Shown one piece after another: positions 46,928 to 55,599 of a DNA stretch of 64,000 nt. The notes under the pieces are model-generated. The model was not told the origin of the DNA, did no database searches, and saw nothing but the letters and a program-made list of their open reading frames with translations. The position numbers and the translations under genes were made by a program. Position 1 is the stretch's first letter; each line of letters begins with the position of its first letter. The stretch comes from Rathayibacter iranicus NCPPB 2253 = VKM Ac-1602 (lineage in GTDB: Bacteria > Actinomycetota > Actinomycetes > Actinomycetales > Microbacteriaceae): NCBI RefSeq assembly GCF_003149025.1, contig NZ_QGDV01000006.1, forward strand, positions 106,189 to 170,188. Direction: 5' to 3'.

Positions 46928-47785
46928 GTGGAGCACGTCGAACGCCCGACCATCTCGCGCGCCTGGCTGATCGCCGCGTGCGCCGTCGTCGTGCTCGTGC
47001 TTTCCTTGCTCGCGCTCGGGCAGGACGCGCCCTACGTGATGATCGCGATCGTGCTCATCGTTGCTTCGGCGGTCGGAGTTACGACCTGGGCGCTGCTGAG
47101 CTCGCGCCGGGCGCGCCGAGCCTATGAGCAGCAGCTGTCTCGATGGGCCGCCGACAATGCCGTGCAGACCGAGCGGCTGCGGATCGCCCGTGACCTGCAC
47201 GACCTCGCCTCCCATGGCCTCGGGCTGATGACGGTCCGCGCGGCCACCGCGAACCTCGTGGACGACGACGAGTACGGCGCAGGAGACGCTGAGCGCCGTC
47301 AGGCGCTGAAAGACATCGAACGGATCAGCCGCGAGACGACCGCCGAGCTGCGCAGCATGCTCGCCCTGCTCCGCGGCGGCGCGGACACTCCTGCGCCGCT
47401 GTGCCCTGCGAGCTCCCTCGCCGACCTGCCGGGCATCGTCGAGGCGGCCCGCCGCGCCGGGCTCGCCGTCGCCTTCGAGCAGAGCGACCTCGGGCAGGTG
47501 AGCGCCACCGCGCAGCTGACCGTCTGCGCTGTCGTTCGCGAAGCTCTGACCAACGCGCTGCGGCACGCCGGACCCACCCGCGCCCGGATCGTGATCGAAC
47601 GCAGAGGAACGGGCATCGACGTGGAGGTCCAGGACGAGGGGCCCGCCCCGGGCTGGTCACCCCGTCCCGGGACCGGGTTGCGCGGGCTCCGTGAGCGCCT
47701 GGCCGTCCACCGCGGCACCCTCGAAGCGGGGCCTGCGCCTTCGGGGTTCCACCTTGTCACGCACGTCCCCGGGGAGACCGCATGA
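46928..47785 (+). CDS. NarL/LuxR-type two-component histidine kinase
   Basis: 285 aa from GTG 46928; ribosome site weak, so the start is uncertain. Two TM helices (about residues 12-55) are followed by the HisKA_3 box 'ERLRIARDLHDLASHGLGLM' with the phospho-His, and the HATPase N-box 'VVREALTNALRHAGP' and G-box 'GTGLRGLRERL'. The stop overlaps the response regulator ATG (ATGA). The kinase looks intact although its partner is broken. With the divergent ABC ATPase this resembles a cell-envelope antimicrobial sensing unit. Confidence 0.87.
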   Translation: MEHVERPTISRAWLIAACAVVVLVLSLLALGQDAPYVMIAIVLIVASAVGVTTWALLSSRRARRAYEQQLSRWAADNAVQTERLRIARDLHDLASHGLGLMTVRAATANLVDDDEYGAGDAERRQALKDIERISRETTAELRSMLALLRGGADTPAPLCPASSLADLPGIVEAARRAGLAVAFEQSDLGQVSATAQLTVCAVVREALTNALRHAGPTRARIVIERRGTGIDVEVQDEGPAPGWSPRPGTGLRGLRERLAVHRGTLEAGPAPSGFHLVTHVPGETA

Positions 47786-48519
47786 CCGAGATCCCGACCG
47801 TCGCCGAGAAGCAGGGCACCGAGACGACCGAGACCGCGCCCGTGCGGCTACTGCTGGTCGATGACCAGACGCTGCTGCGCCACAGCCTCCGTATCGCCAT
47901 TGATCGCGAGAAGGACCTGACCGTCGTCGGCGAAGCCGACAGCGGCGCGGACGCGATCCGCTGGGCCCGCGAGCTCCGCCCGGACCTCGTGCTCATGGAC
48001 ATCCGTATGCCCGAGGTGGACGGCATCGAGGCCACCCGGCAGATCACCGCCAACCCTGCGCTCTCCGGGACCCGCGTCCTGGTGCTCAGCATGTTCGAGC
48101 TCGACGAGTACCTCTACGGGCCCTGCGGGCAGGCGCGAGCGGATTCGTCCTGAAAGACGCCCACCCCGGGGAACTCGTCGACGCGATCCGCCGCGTTCAC
48201 CGCGGCGAGTCGCTGTTCGCGCCATCGATCCTCACGGCTCTCGTCGAGCACTACCTCGACCACCGAGCCGATGGGTCGTCGAACGGAGCAGAGACGCTCG
48301 CCCAGCTCACCGCGCGCGAAAAGGGCGGTCCTCGCGCTGATCGGCCGGGGCCTGCCGAACGACGAGATCGCCGCCGAGCTCACCCTCTCCCACAACACCG
48401 TCAAGACCCATATCAGCAGCCTGCTCGCCAAGCTCGCTGCCCGCGACCGCGCCCAGCTCGTCATCGCCGCCTACGAGAGCAGGCTCATCGTGCCCGCTCC
48501 GCGCAGTGCTCGATTGTGA
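47782..48519 (+). pseudogene. NarL-family response regulator with two frameshifts
   Basis: The receiver domain starts normally ('LLLVDDQTLLRHSLRIAI', phospho-Asp in 'LVLMDIRMPE'). At about 48118-48120 ('TACGGGCCC') one base is missing: the frame should continue A-L-R-A-G-A-S-G-F-V-L-K. At about 48321 ('AAAAGGGCGG') one base is extra, restoring the first frame for the LuxR HTH ('GLPNDEIAAELTLSHNTVKTH'). As read, the protein stops at 48153 after the receiver domain. Both breaks are at G runs, so sequencing error must be considered. Confidence 0.8.
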
Positions 48520-48547
48520 TCCGGCCAGGTGGGTGCCATCTCCGTGA

Positions 48548-50272
48548 CTACTGCGAAATCAACCGATTACGCGCGAGCTCCTGGTACAGAGGGCTACTCG
48601 TCATCAGCTCGTCGTGCGTACCCTGCGCGACGATGCGGCCGTGGTCCACGACGAGGATCGCGTCGGCGTCACGCACGGTGGCCAGGCGATGCGCGACGAT
48701 CACAGTCGTGCAGCGTCGATAGGCTTCGTCCGGCACCGTGCGGATGACAGCTTCCGTCCGCCCGTCCAGGTTTGCCGTGGACTCGTCGAGTAGCAACAGC
48801 CGCGGATCCACGAGCAGAGCGCGGGCGATCGCGATGCGCTGCCGCTCTCCGCCTGAGAGCATCGCACCGAGTTCGCCGACCTCCGCCTCGAGTTGACGAG
48901 GAAGTGCGCGCACCGTGTCGTCGAGGCGCATCGCTTCCAGCGCCGTCCAGCATTCGTCGTCCGTCGCGTCCGGTGCCAGCATGACCAGGTACTCTCGGAC
49001 GGTGCCCGGCAGGACCGGCGAATCCTGCTCGACATAGGCGAGGCCGGCTCGCGAGACGGTCGACGTGTCGACGCCGTCGATCAGGATCCGACCCGAGGTT
49101 GGCTCGTAGAAGCGGACAATCAGGCTGAGGATCGTGCTCTTCCCCGCGCCCGTCGGGCCCACGATCGCAAGGCGCTGCCCCGCGGGGACGGAGAATGACG
49201 CCTGCTCGAGGGCGGCGAGGGGTTGGGCCCGATCCGAGGAGGGATACTCGAAGCTCACGCCCTCGAATTCAAGGGCGATCGGGCCGCCTCCTCCCCTGGG
49301 TCGCCCGTGATCGTCCGCAGGATCCGTTTCAGGTGTGATATTCGTGAGTTCTCGCATCCGATCGATGACGCCAAGTGCGGCGTTCAGTGAGATCAGCGAG
49401 GAGAAAATCTCCCCGAGCGGGGCGATCAGCAGGAAGACATACATGATGAACGAGATCAAATCGGCGATCGAGAGCTCGTCGGCGGCGACGCGGTAGCCGC
49501 CGACGGCGAGGACGGCGAGCACCGCACCCTGCACGGCCAGCAGTGACATGGGCTCGATGAGCGCGGTGAACTTCGCGACGCGCAGTCCCCCGATCCGTGC
49601 CTGATCCGCGGCCGACACGAGTGCGCGTTCCTCGCGATCGGTTGCAGTGCCCGCGCGAATGGTGCGGATGCCCAGCACTGCGCGGCTCACGGCCGCGGAC
49701 AGTTGACCAATCCGATGCTGCAGGGTCCGGCTCGCCCCTCGCACGACGATGGATAGGACGAACGTTAGGAGCGCAAACACTGCAGAGATGGCCAGCGTGA
49801 GAGCCGTCAGCACCGGATCGATGACGAACACGGCGACGAGCGCGCCCACCATCGTGGCCAGGCCGCCGGCCGCTGCGAGCACGCCCTGGGTCAGCGCCTG
49901 CCGGAGCACCGATGTGTCGCTGGCGACCCGGGAGACGAGATCGCCGCTGGGCCGCGCGTCGAACTCGCGGATCGGCGGGCGCAATACCGCGCGGATCATG
50001 GTCCGCCGCGCGGTGATCACGAGATTTACACCGACCCGGCTGAGCACGTACTGTTGCGCGGCGTTGAGCAGGCCTGACGCGAGCAGCAGTGCGCACGCAA
50101 GCACCGTCGGAGCGAAGAGGCCCCCAGAGTCCGCTTTGTCGCTCACGCCCGACACGAGACGGTTGACCACCAGCGGGAGAGCGAGAGAGACCACAGCCCC
50201 CAGAACGCTGATGACGGCCGCGACCGCGATCACCCGTCCGCTGCCCCGGAGCATCCGGAGCAGATCGCTCAT
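48548..50272 (-). CDS. ABC exporter (TMD-NBD fusion), probable lasso peptide exporter
   Basis: 574 aa. Six TM helices in the N-terminal ABC_membrane domain, then the NBD: Walker A 'VGPTGAGKSTIL', signature 'LSGGERQRIAIARALL', Walker B 'LLLLDESTANLD', H-loop 'VIVAHRLATV'. This half-transporter form is the D protein of actinobacterial lasso peptide loci, and it is divergent from a propeptin-like precursor. It appears intact and may now give only residual export or immunity. Confidence 0.88.
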   Translation of the reverse strand: MSDLLRMLRGSGRVIAVAAVISVLGAVVSLALPLVVNRLVSGVSDKADSGGLFAPTVLACALLLASGLLNAAQQYVLSRVGVNLVITARRTMIRAVLRPPIREFDARPSGDLVSRVASDTSVLRQALTQGVLAAAGGLATMVGALVAVFVIDPVLTALTLAISAVFALLTFVLSIVVRGASRTLQHRIGQLSAAVSRAVLGIRTIRAGTATDREERALVSAADQARIGGLRVAKFTALIEPMSLLAVQGAVLAVLAVGGYRVAADELSIADLISFIMYVFLLIAPLGEIFSSLISLNAALGVIDRMRELTNITPETDPADDHGRPRGGGGPIALEFEGVSFEYPSSDRAQPLAALEQASFSVPAGQRLAIVGPTGAGKSTILSLIVRFYEPTSGRILIDGVDTSTVSRAGLAYVEQDSPVLPGTVREYLVMLAPDATDDECWTALEAMRLDDTVRALPRQLEAEVGELGAMLSGGERQRIAIARALLVDPRLLLLDESTANLDGRTEAVIRTVPDEAYRRCTTVIVAHRLATVRDADAILVVDHGRIVAQGTHDELMTSSPLYQELARNRLISQ

Positions 50273-50499
50273 CTTCGCCGTACGATCCTGCTCTCCAGAT
50301 ATTACGTTACGCCGCCTGCACTGTGATCAGTCATCAGAACGGGTCCAAGTAAGCCCATTGCAAGATTCAATATAGACAGGGGTGTAACGGTACTGCTACT
50401 ATGACCGAGCAGGCTAGGAGCGAGCGGGTTGCGCCGGCACATCGTTGTTGGCGGTCCGCTGTCCGCTGGTCCGCACCACGCCAGCAGAGCAGGTGAATC
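50273..50499. promoter_or_regulatory. Divergent intergenic region of the lasso locus
   Basis: About 227 bp between the exporter (-) and the precursor gene (+), clearly richer in A/T than its surroundings. A TACTAT hexamer at about 50396-50401 is a possible -10 for the precursor; no good -35 was found. AGCAGG at 50488-50493 is the ribosome site of the precursor. Confidence 0.4.
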
Positions 50500-50625
50500 A
50501 TGAAGAAGATCTACACGGCCCCCGCGCTCGAGCGGATGGGCACCTTCCGTGAGATGACGAACGGTTACCCCTGATGGGACTACCGCGACATCTTCGGCGG
50601 ACGCACGTTCATCGGTCCCTCCTGA
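50500..50625 (+). pseudogene. Lasso peptide precursor, propeptin-like, with TGA in the core
   Basis: ATG 50500. The 21-residue leader 'MKKIYTAPALERMGTFREM-TN' has the Y-x-x-P recognition motif, G-x-F and the Thr at position -2 that lasso leaders require. The core begins G-Y-P, then TGA at 50572-50574, then W-D-Y-R-D-I-F-G-G-R-T-F-I-G-P-S and a TGA stop at 50623. Propeptin, from memory, is GYPWWDYRDLFGGHTFISP, so the TGA replaces Trp4 (TGG). G1 and Asp9, which would form the macrolactam, are kept. As read, translation ends three residues into the core. Confidence 0.85.
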
Positions 50626-50717
50626 TCGATGAGAACCGGCGCGGGTGGAGGGAGCGATCCCCAACCCGCGCCCTCTCCGCCCCCGCACAGCAACCACGAC
50701 CACCCCTGGGAGATGAG

Positions 50718-51024
50718 ATGGAGTTCGCCGTCCTGCCGGAGCTCGCGACGCCGGACGCCTTGTTAGACGCGCTTCGCGGCATCGGTCTCGCACAAGTCGC
50801 CTCCCACCCCTCCGGCCGCGCATGGCTGTTCTCCGACGTCGCGGATCGCTGGACGGTGCTCGCGCCGGACGCCGATACGCTCATCCAGGGCCTGCTGGCG
50901 GGGCGAACCGAGGACACGGTCACACAGGAGGTCGCGCGCGAATTTCGATGTCGAGCTCGTGCGGCGCGACTTCGAGAATCTTCTCGCATCCCTCGTCGAT
51001 GCACAGCTCGTCGAGCAGGCGTGA
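50718..51024 (+). pseudogene. Lasso cyclase (C) N-terminal stub fused to a frameshifted B1 (PqqD-like RRE) gene
   Basis: ATG 50718 with a GGGAGA-type ribosome site. The first about 38 residues ('MEFAVLPELATPD ... ASHPSGRAWLF') look like the start of an actinobacterial lasso cyclase (asparagine synthetase-like, normally about 600 aa). From about 'ADRWTVLAPDADTLIQGLLAGRTEDTV' (split) the sequence is instead the C-terminal part of a PqqD-like B1 protein. At about 50944 ('GAATTTCGATG') one extra T shifts the frame; removing it restores 'EFDVELVRRDFENLLASLVDAQLVEQA' (split) and the TGA at 51022. So most of the cyclase gene and the start of B1 are deleted. Confidence 0.75.
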
Positions 51025-51446
51025 CGGGGGGGCCCATGCAGCATCGCTCATATCCATTTTTCGGGCTCGATGCTCGGGACGCGATCGCGGCAGCGCGTGT
51101 GATCTCATGGCTTCCGCCCGACCGCATGCAGCTTCTTATGCGCGGGATCAGCCGCGGCGCACGACCGGCCACCATCGCGCAGACGCAGAAGGCGCGGGAC
51201 ATCGTCTGTGCCCCTAGCCGCCGCTGCGCCGGCCAGGGGTGCGTGCAGCGCTCCATCGCCGTGGTCGTCCTGTGCCGGATGCGCAGCAGCTCGCCGAACT
51301 GGCGTACCGGCTTCGGCACCGAGCCGTTCATCGCCCACGCATGGGTCGAGGCGGACGGACAGCCTGTCGGCGAGCCTGAGGCCGTCGCGAGGTACTTCGT
51401 CGCGCATGCCGTCGACGTCGACCTTCTCTCGTCGCGGCTGGCATAG
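51021..51446 (+). CDS. Lasso peptide B2 leader peptidase (transglutaminase-like)
   Basis: 141 aa from GTG 51021, overlapping the restored B1 stop (GTGA). The catalytic Cys74 is in 'CAGQGCVQRSIAVVVLCRMR' and His106 in 'FIAHAWVEADGQPVGEP'; the Cys-His spacing of 32 matches McjB. The position of the McjB Asp is a Glu (E118). It would cleave the leader after Thr-Asn. The open frame looks complete although the cyclase it needs is gone. Confidence 0.85.
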   Translation: MTGGPMQHRSYPFFGLDARDAIAAARVISWLPPDRMQLLMRGISRGARPATIAQTQKARDIVCAPSRRCAGQGCVQRSIAVVVLCRMRSSSPNWRTGFGTEPFIAHAWVEADGQPVGEPEAVARYFVAHAVDVDLLSSRLA

Positions 51447-51455
51447 GGTGCCTCA

Positions 51456-51474
51456 GGGGCGACGGGGACGCCCC
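51456..51474 (+). terminator. Short GC hairpin after the B2 gene
   Basis: GGGGCG at 51456-51461 pairs with CGCCCC at 51469-51474 over a 7-base loop, 10 bp after the B2 stop. It marks the end of the lasso remnant before the next operon. Confidence 0.5.
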
Positions 51475-51564
51475 GATGCAGCAGTTAGAACCGTCGGCGA
51501 TGCTGCCGCCCGAGACGCGGACTATCAATACACATACATACCCAATCGGTTCGGAGGACGTGCG

Positions 51565-52470
51565 ATGGAATCGCAGCTCACATTCGAGAATGCGCTGGAG
51601 CGAATCGTGGAGATCCGTGATCGCTACTTGCGAGATAGATGCATTTTTATCCCCAGCGCGGAGATGAAAGAGCTCGTGTTTTCCTTGGGAGCGACTCCCT
51701 CAGATCTTCAAGCTCTTCAGAAAGAGAGCGACCGACTTCAACCGGATCCGACCTTGCCGTTCCGGCGTTCTCGCAACGGAAGGTACTGCTTCGTTCCGAA
51801 GGATCGACGAATCTACAGGACCGTACAACAGTCATTCGTGCTGACGGCGGAGGAAGACTTCGTCCGGCACGACTCAGGGAAGGTCAGGAAGTTCGCGAGC
51901 GTCACCCCCAGCACTCAGGCGAATCCTGCATTTCAAGCTCTCTTGGCGATCAACGCTCTCATCACCGAGAGAAGTGAAGTCGAACACCGCGCAGGGCTGG
52001 ACTACACATCGCCGAAGTGGATCACCACTGCATTCCATCTCCGAACCATCACGACTCCCGAGATCGTCGGCGAACCCGCCTTGGAAGGTGTACACCAAGA
52101 CGGAGTGGATCACACGATGACCATCTTCCTCGGATCCGCGAACATGGTTCGGGAGAGTGCCACAACTCGGCTCCATTGCAACGCCGAAGTCAGCGGAACG
52201 CAGTGGCAGGACGAGAATCCGGCCTATATCCTCGGCACTCATCAGCACCAAGATCCCCTGGACACCCTCATCGTGGTCGACCACGAACGTAAACACAGCG
52301 TCTCGGCTGTTAGGGCGTCTGATCCGGATACCCCGGCCGTACGAGACATGTTGATCCTGTTCACGCGCAAGCCGGTCGTTTCAACGCATATCTCGCATGA
52401 GTACGACTCCGACGAGACCAACTTCGATGTTCCACTCACTGTCCACCTGCCTTTACTGACGACGACTTAG
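51565..52470 (+). CDS. 2OG-Fe(II) dioxygenase family protein (PF10014 type)
   Basis: 301 aa from ATG 51565 with GGAGG 8 bases upstream; the long upstream extension of the frame lies in another gene. It has the facial triad: H177-x-D179 in 'VHQDGVDHTMTIFLG' and H244 in 'RKHSVSAV', with 'RDMLILFTRK' downstream as a likely 2OG-binding Arg region. The family includes free amino acid hydroxylases. First gene of the 51.5-63.1 kb biosynthetic operon, so it probably hydroxylates an amino-acid building block. Confidence 0.87.
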   Translation: MESQLTFENALERIVEIRDRYLRDRCIFIPSAEMKELVFSLGATPSDLQALQKESDRLQPDPTLPFRRSRNGRYCFVPKDRRIYRTVQQSFVLTAEEDFVRHDSGKVRKFASVTPSTQANPAFQALLAINALITERSEVEHRAGLDYTSPKWITTAFHLRTITTPEIVGEPALEGVHQDGVDHTMTIFLGSANMVRESATTRLHCNAEVSGTQWQDENPAYILGTHQHQDPLDTLIVVDHERKHSVSAVRASDPDTPAVRDMLILFTRKPVVSTHISHEYDSDETNFDVPLTVHLPLLTTT

Positions 52471-52482
52471 AGAACGTGGCCG

Positions 52483-52971
52483 ATGACGAACAACGGAACG
52501 AAAATTGCGGGCAAGGAGATGGAACGCCTCGCTTTTCTCATTGGTCGCTGGGAAGGCGAAACGGTAGTGCACGCAAGCGATGGGCGCACTGTACCTGGTC
52601 GTATTCATGGCGAAGCAATCGCGATCTTGGACGGCGCTTGGATCCAATGGTCCTTCGAACAGACTCCGAACGAAGTGGTCACACGAAGACAACGGGGAAG
52701 ATACCTATTCGGCTGGGACCCGGTGCGTCAAGCGTACTCGGCTATCTACTTCGACGATCGCGGGAACACACTGATCGAACACACAGCGCAGCCCCTTCAC
52801 CCGGAAGCACTCACGTTCGTGGGTGAGACGGTTCTAGCTGATACAGGGCCTGTGCTCTTCGAAGATGAGATTTCCAGCGATCACGACCACCATTTTCGGA
52901 ATCGAGTGCACATGACCATCGATGGCGTTCGTCATTTGCACGGAGTGTTCGAGTGCAAACGCATCGGCTGA
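52483..52971 (+). CDS. DUF1579-like small protein
   Basis: 162 aa; it follows the dioxygenase by 12 bp. The sequence 'LAFLIGRWEGETVV' at the N-terminus and the successive beta strands ('GRIHGEAIAILDGAWIQWSF', split) match the lipocalin-like beta-barrel of DUF1579 proteins. No catalytic motif is known for the family. Within this operon it may bind a hydrophobic intermediate or act as a cyclase-like barrel; this is only inference. Confidence 0.65.
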   Translation: MTNNGTKIAGKEMERLAFLIGRWEGETVVHASDGRTVPGRIHGEAIAILDGAWIQWSFEQTPNEVVTRRQRGRYLFGWDPVRQAYSAIYFDDRGNTLIEHTAQPLHPEALTFVGETVLADTGPVLFEDEISSDHDHHFRNRVHMTIDGVRHLHGVFECKRIG

Positions 52972-53026
52972 GTCGTGACATCGATGTCCGTCGGGATGAA
53001 CGCCAACACAAGGATCAGGAGTGAAC

Positions 53027-54346
53027 ATGACCACGTTGTTCATAGCTAATGTGCGAGCTGACTACCCGGACAGCGTGCGCACGCGAGCGGACTTGGTCAA
53101 AGGCACTGCTGATGGATCGGATACGACATCGCGTTTCCTCTGGCATGCGTCCGCGGGCGACATTATCGTCCTCCCGGAAATAGTCGATCCCCGATACGTT
53201 TCCTATGTCGAAGAGACGCTCGCATTGCCGCACCACACGCTGCACGTCGTCGAGGTCAATGAATTGCTGACCGACGACGTCCTTCTTCGGCCCAGAATGC
53301 TCGAGACCCTGAAGCACAGCATTGATCGCAATAATGTGCTTCGCGTCCAGCCCTTCGTACAGACGCGTGGAACAGTGGCGTTGGCAAGCGCTCTCGGAGC
53401 GGTGGCAGAGCCGGGGCTCCATTTCGCCCACGAGAACGGTGTCGACATGCTGAACTCAAAGGCGACATTCCGCAAGCTTGCGGCAGGAGTCGGAGTCCCG
53501 ATCGCGCAGGGATGCGCAGTCCGATCGAAGCGCGAGCTCTGCACCGAACTGATCCGACTCCAGAAACTCGATCGACCGCTCATCGCGAAGCATGATCACG
53601 CAGGCGGTGGACACGGCAACCTCATCTTGTCTACGGAAAATGCGGTGCGATCAGAATTCCCAGGAGCACGAGAGTTCATCAGCCTCGGACGACCGGTTGA
53701 AGAACTCGCCAATCTGCTCTGGTCAGAGCTCACCGACAGTTCCTACTCGACGGTGACGCTCGAGGTCTACGAAGAGGCGATCGCACGCTTCTATTTGGAG
53801 TACGACCTCGGTGATCAGGCACCTCGACTCGTGTCCACCGGATCGATACGCTACGGCGAACCGTCCGCCGAAATCCCGCCGCAATGGATTGGACTCGACA
53901 TCCCTTTCGGTCTGGGAGCTACCGACGGAACGAACGCGGTGAGCCAAGGTCAGCTGATCGTAAGCGCCGTGCATGCACTCGGGTACAAGGGAATGCTCAA
54001 CGTCGACGGCATAGTGACTCCGGTCGGCGAACCCGTGTTTCAGGAGATCAACGCACGTTGGGGAGGCGGCCTCGTCTACGACGTCATCGGCCGGCGGCTC
54101 GTAGGTGCTTCCTACTCTCGTTCCCATCTGCTCCGCTCACTGCTGGACACTCCGAAAGCAGACTTCGCCGTGCTTCACGACCGATTGATCGCAGCGGACG
54201 TGCACTACTCCCACGAACGCGGGTCGGGAGCACTGATCCTTGGAACCAGATCCGATCTGGCGGATGGATCCGAGATACTCCTGATCACCGCGACAGAGAA
54301 CGATATGGACGAACTCGAGTCGGCAGTCCGATCGGCGCTTGCCTGA
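53027..54346 (+). CDS. PGM1-like ATP-grasp peptide ligase
   Basis: 439 aa from ATG 53027 (AGGAG 6 bases upstream; an ATG at 53021 is less well placed). N-terminal pre-ATP-grasp fold with 'GDIIVLPEIVDPRYVSYV', then the nucleotide-binding 'LIAKHDHAGGGHGN' loop, and the C-terminal 'LGYKGMLNVDGIV-TPVGEPVFQEINARWGGGLV' (split) with the metal-binding E-x-N. This matches the PGM1 peptide ligase class of pheganomycin and ketomemicin pathways, which joins amino acids using ATP without an NRPS. It is the likely bond-forming enzyme of this operon. Confidence 0.82.
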   Translation: MTTLFIANVRADYPDSVRTRADLVKGTADGSDTTSRFLWHASAGDIIVLPEIVDPRYVSYVEETLALPHHTLHVVEVNELLTDDVLLRPRMLETLKHSIDRNNVLRVQPFVQTRGTVALASALGAVAEPGLHFAHENGVDMLNSKATFRKLAAGVGVPIAQGCAVRSKRELCTELIRLQKLDRPLIAKHDHAGGGHGNLILSTENAVRSEFPGAREFISLGRPVEELANLLWSELTDSSYSTVTLEVYEEAIARFYLEYDLGDQAPRLVSTGSIRYGEPSAEIPPQWIGLDIPFGLGATDGTNAVSQGQLIVSAVHALGYKGMLNVDGIVTPVGEPVFQEINARWGGGLVYDVIGRRLVGASYSRSHLLRSLLDTPKADFAVLHDRLIAADVHYSHERGSGALILGTRSDLADGSEILLITATENDMDELESAVRSALA

Positions 54347-55599
54347 TGAGCCCTGTGATCCGGCAAGGACAGGAACGGCCCTTGCTCAGGTTTCGTCCGG
54401 CAAGGCTGAAGGCGAGCGAGTTCGAGCACGGAGTGTTAGGCGCGGGCTCCGCTGAGCTCGACTATGCGCCGGCACAGGAGATCTCCGAAAGGCTGGGGAG
54501 CATCGTACGGCGCGGACAACTTGGATACGCTCTGCCGGAGGATCTCGTCGAGCTAAAGCATGCCGCAGCCTCGTGGCACAGGCGCACCCTAAGCTGGGCA
54601 CCGCAGCCGGAAGACTTCATCGCCGCTCCTGATATCGCGAGCGCTTTCGCCTACTTCTTGTTGACGATGGCGTCCGCAGACAGCCGGGTGCTTGTTCCAA
54701 ACCCCGGATACCCAAAGCTCAAGCGGGTCGCATCCGCACTCGGATTCGAGACCCTGAACTACTCTGTGGATCGCATCCAAGGTGGATATGCGTACTCACT
54801 AAGTGACATCGAAACGCACCTGCGAGAAAACCGCGGTTGCGTCGTAGTTCTACTTCACCCTCATATCCCGACGGGTCACCTTGCCTCAAAAGCAGAGCTC
54901 GAGAAGCTCGCAACAGTAGTAGACAAGTATCGAGCCACCGTCTTCTCAGATGAGGTTCACGCCCCGCTTTGGCTCGAGGACGAACCGCATCTGCCGTATG
55001 CCGCTTCTTCCAACCTCGCCCGTCAGCACACAACGACCGCGGTGTCCACTTCCAAGACTTGGGGAGTTTCTGGTGCACGGGTGACGCAACTCATCGTGCC
55101 CACCGATCGGCGGGCACGACACGAGCAGGAGAAGGCACGACGCGTGCTTCTCGAGGGCGCTGTGACTGCCCTCGGCGTTCAGGCGTCCATCGTCGCATAC
55201 GATCAAGGCGGCCCCTGGCTGGAAGCTCTTCGCGCAAGACTCAGGGCCAATCGGGAGCTCGTGGACCGCTTCGTGGATCAGTCATCGGTAATAGGCGATT
55301 ATGTCCCGCCCAGATCATCGTTCGTCGCATGGATGGAGCTGGCTGTGAATACGAGCCACGAGTCGGCAGCTCAGCTCCTGCTCCGGCGCTCCCGGCTCGG
55401 CGTGCTAGGGGCGGCCGATTTCGACTCTCCACGAGCGGGCTTCTTCCGCCTCAACTTCGGCAGCGCCCCTGACGTGGTCGAAAGGTGCTTGTCCCTCATC
55501 GCCGATGCCGGCTCAGAAGAAGATCCGCAATGTGAGCAGACCGGAATCTCCGGCTGCGCTCTGGATATCGACGGGAGTGCCCATGTCAAGCAACAATAG
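54346..55599 (+). CDS. PLP-dependent aminotransferase / C-S lyase (class I/II, MalY/PatB-like)
   Basis: 417 aa from an ATG overlapping the ATP-grasp stop (TGATG). Fold-type I features: 'VLVPNPGYPKLKR', the substrate/PLP loop reading 'LLHPHIPTGH' in place of the usual N-P-H-N-P-T-G, Asp in 'VFSDEVHAPL', and PLP Lys237 in 'STSKTWGVSGAR' with Arg243. The FSDEVHAPL and SKTWGVSG patterns are those of cystathionine beta-lyase-like MalY/PatB proteins. It may cleave a C-S bond or transaminate a precursor. The changed loop suggests an unusual substrate. Confidence 0.82.
   Translation: MSPVIRQGQERPLLRFRPARLKASEFEHGVLGAGSAELDYAPAQEISERLGSIVRRGQLGYALPEDLVELKHAAASWHRRTLSWAPQPEDFIAAPDIASAFAYFLLTMASADSRVLVPNPGYPKLKRVASALGFETLNYSVDRIQGGYAYSLSDIETHLRENRGCVVVLLHPHIPTGHLASKAELEKLATVVDKYRATVFSDEVHAPLWLEDEPHLPYAASSNLARQHTTTAVSTSKTWGVSGARVTQLIVPTDRRARHEQEKARRVLLEGAVTALGVQASIVAYDQGGPWLEALRARLRANRELVDRFVDQSSVIGDYVPPRSSFVAWMELAVNTSHESAAQLLLRRSRLGVLGAADFDSPRAGFFRLNFGSAPDVVERCLSLIADAGSEEDPQCEQTGISGCALDIDGSAHVKQQ

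Noticed and set aside
50500..50625. TGA read as Trp or selenocysteine in the lasso precursor
   Set aside because: TGA serves as a normal stop in several neighbouring genes, and no SECIS-like element was sought or seen. The damaged C and B1 genes favour a nonsense mutation.
50302..50823. Minus-strand frame of 173 codons covering the lasso precursor
   Set aside because: It is antisense to the precursor and the C-B1 remnant, both recognisable by family motifs.
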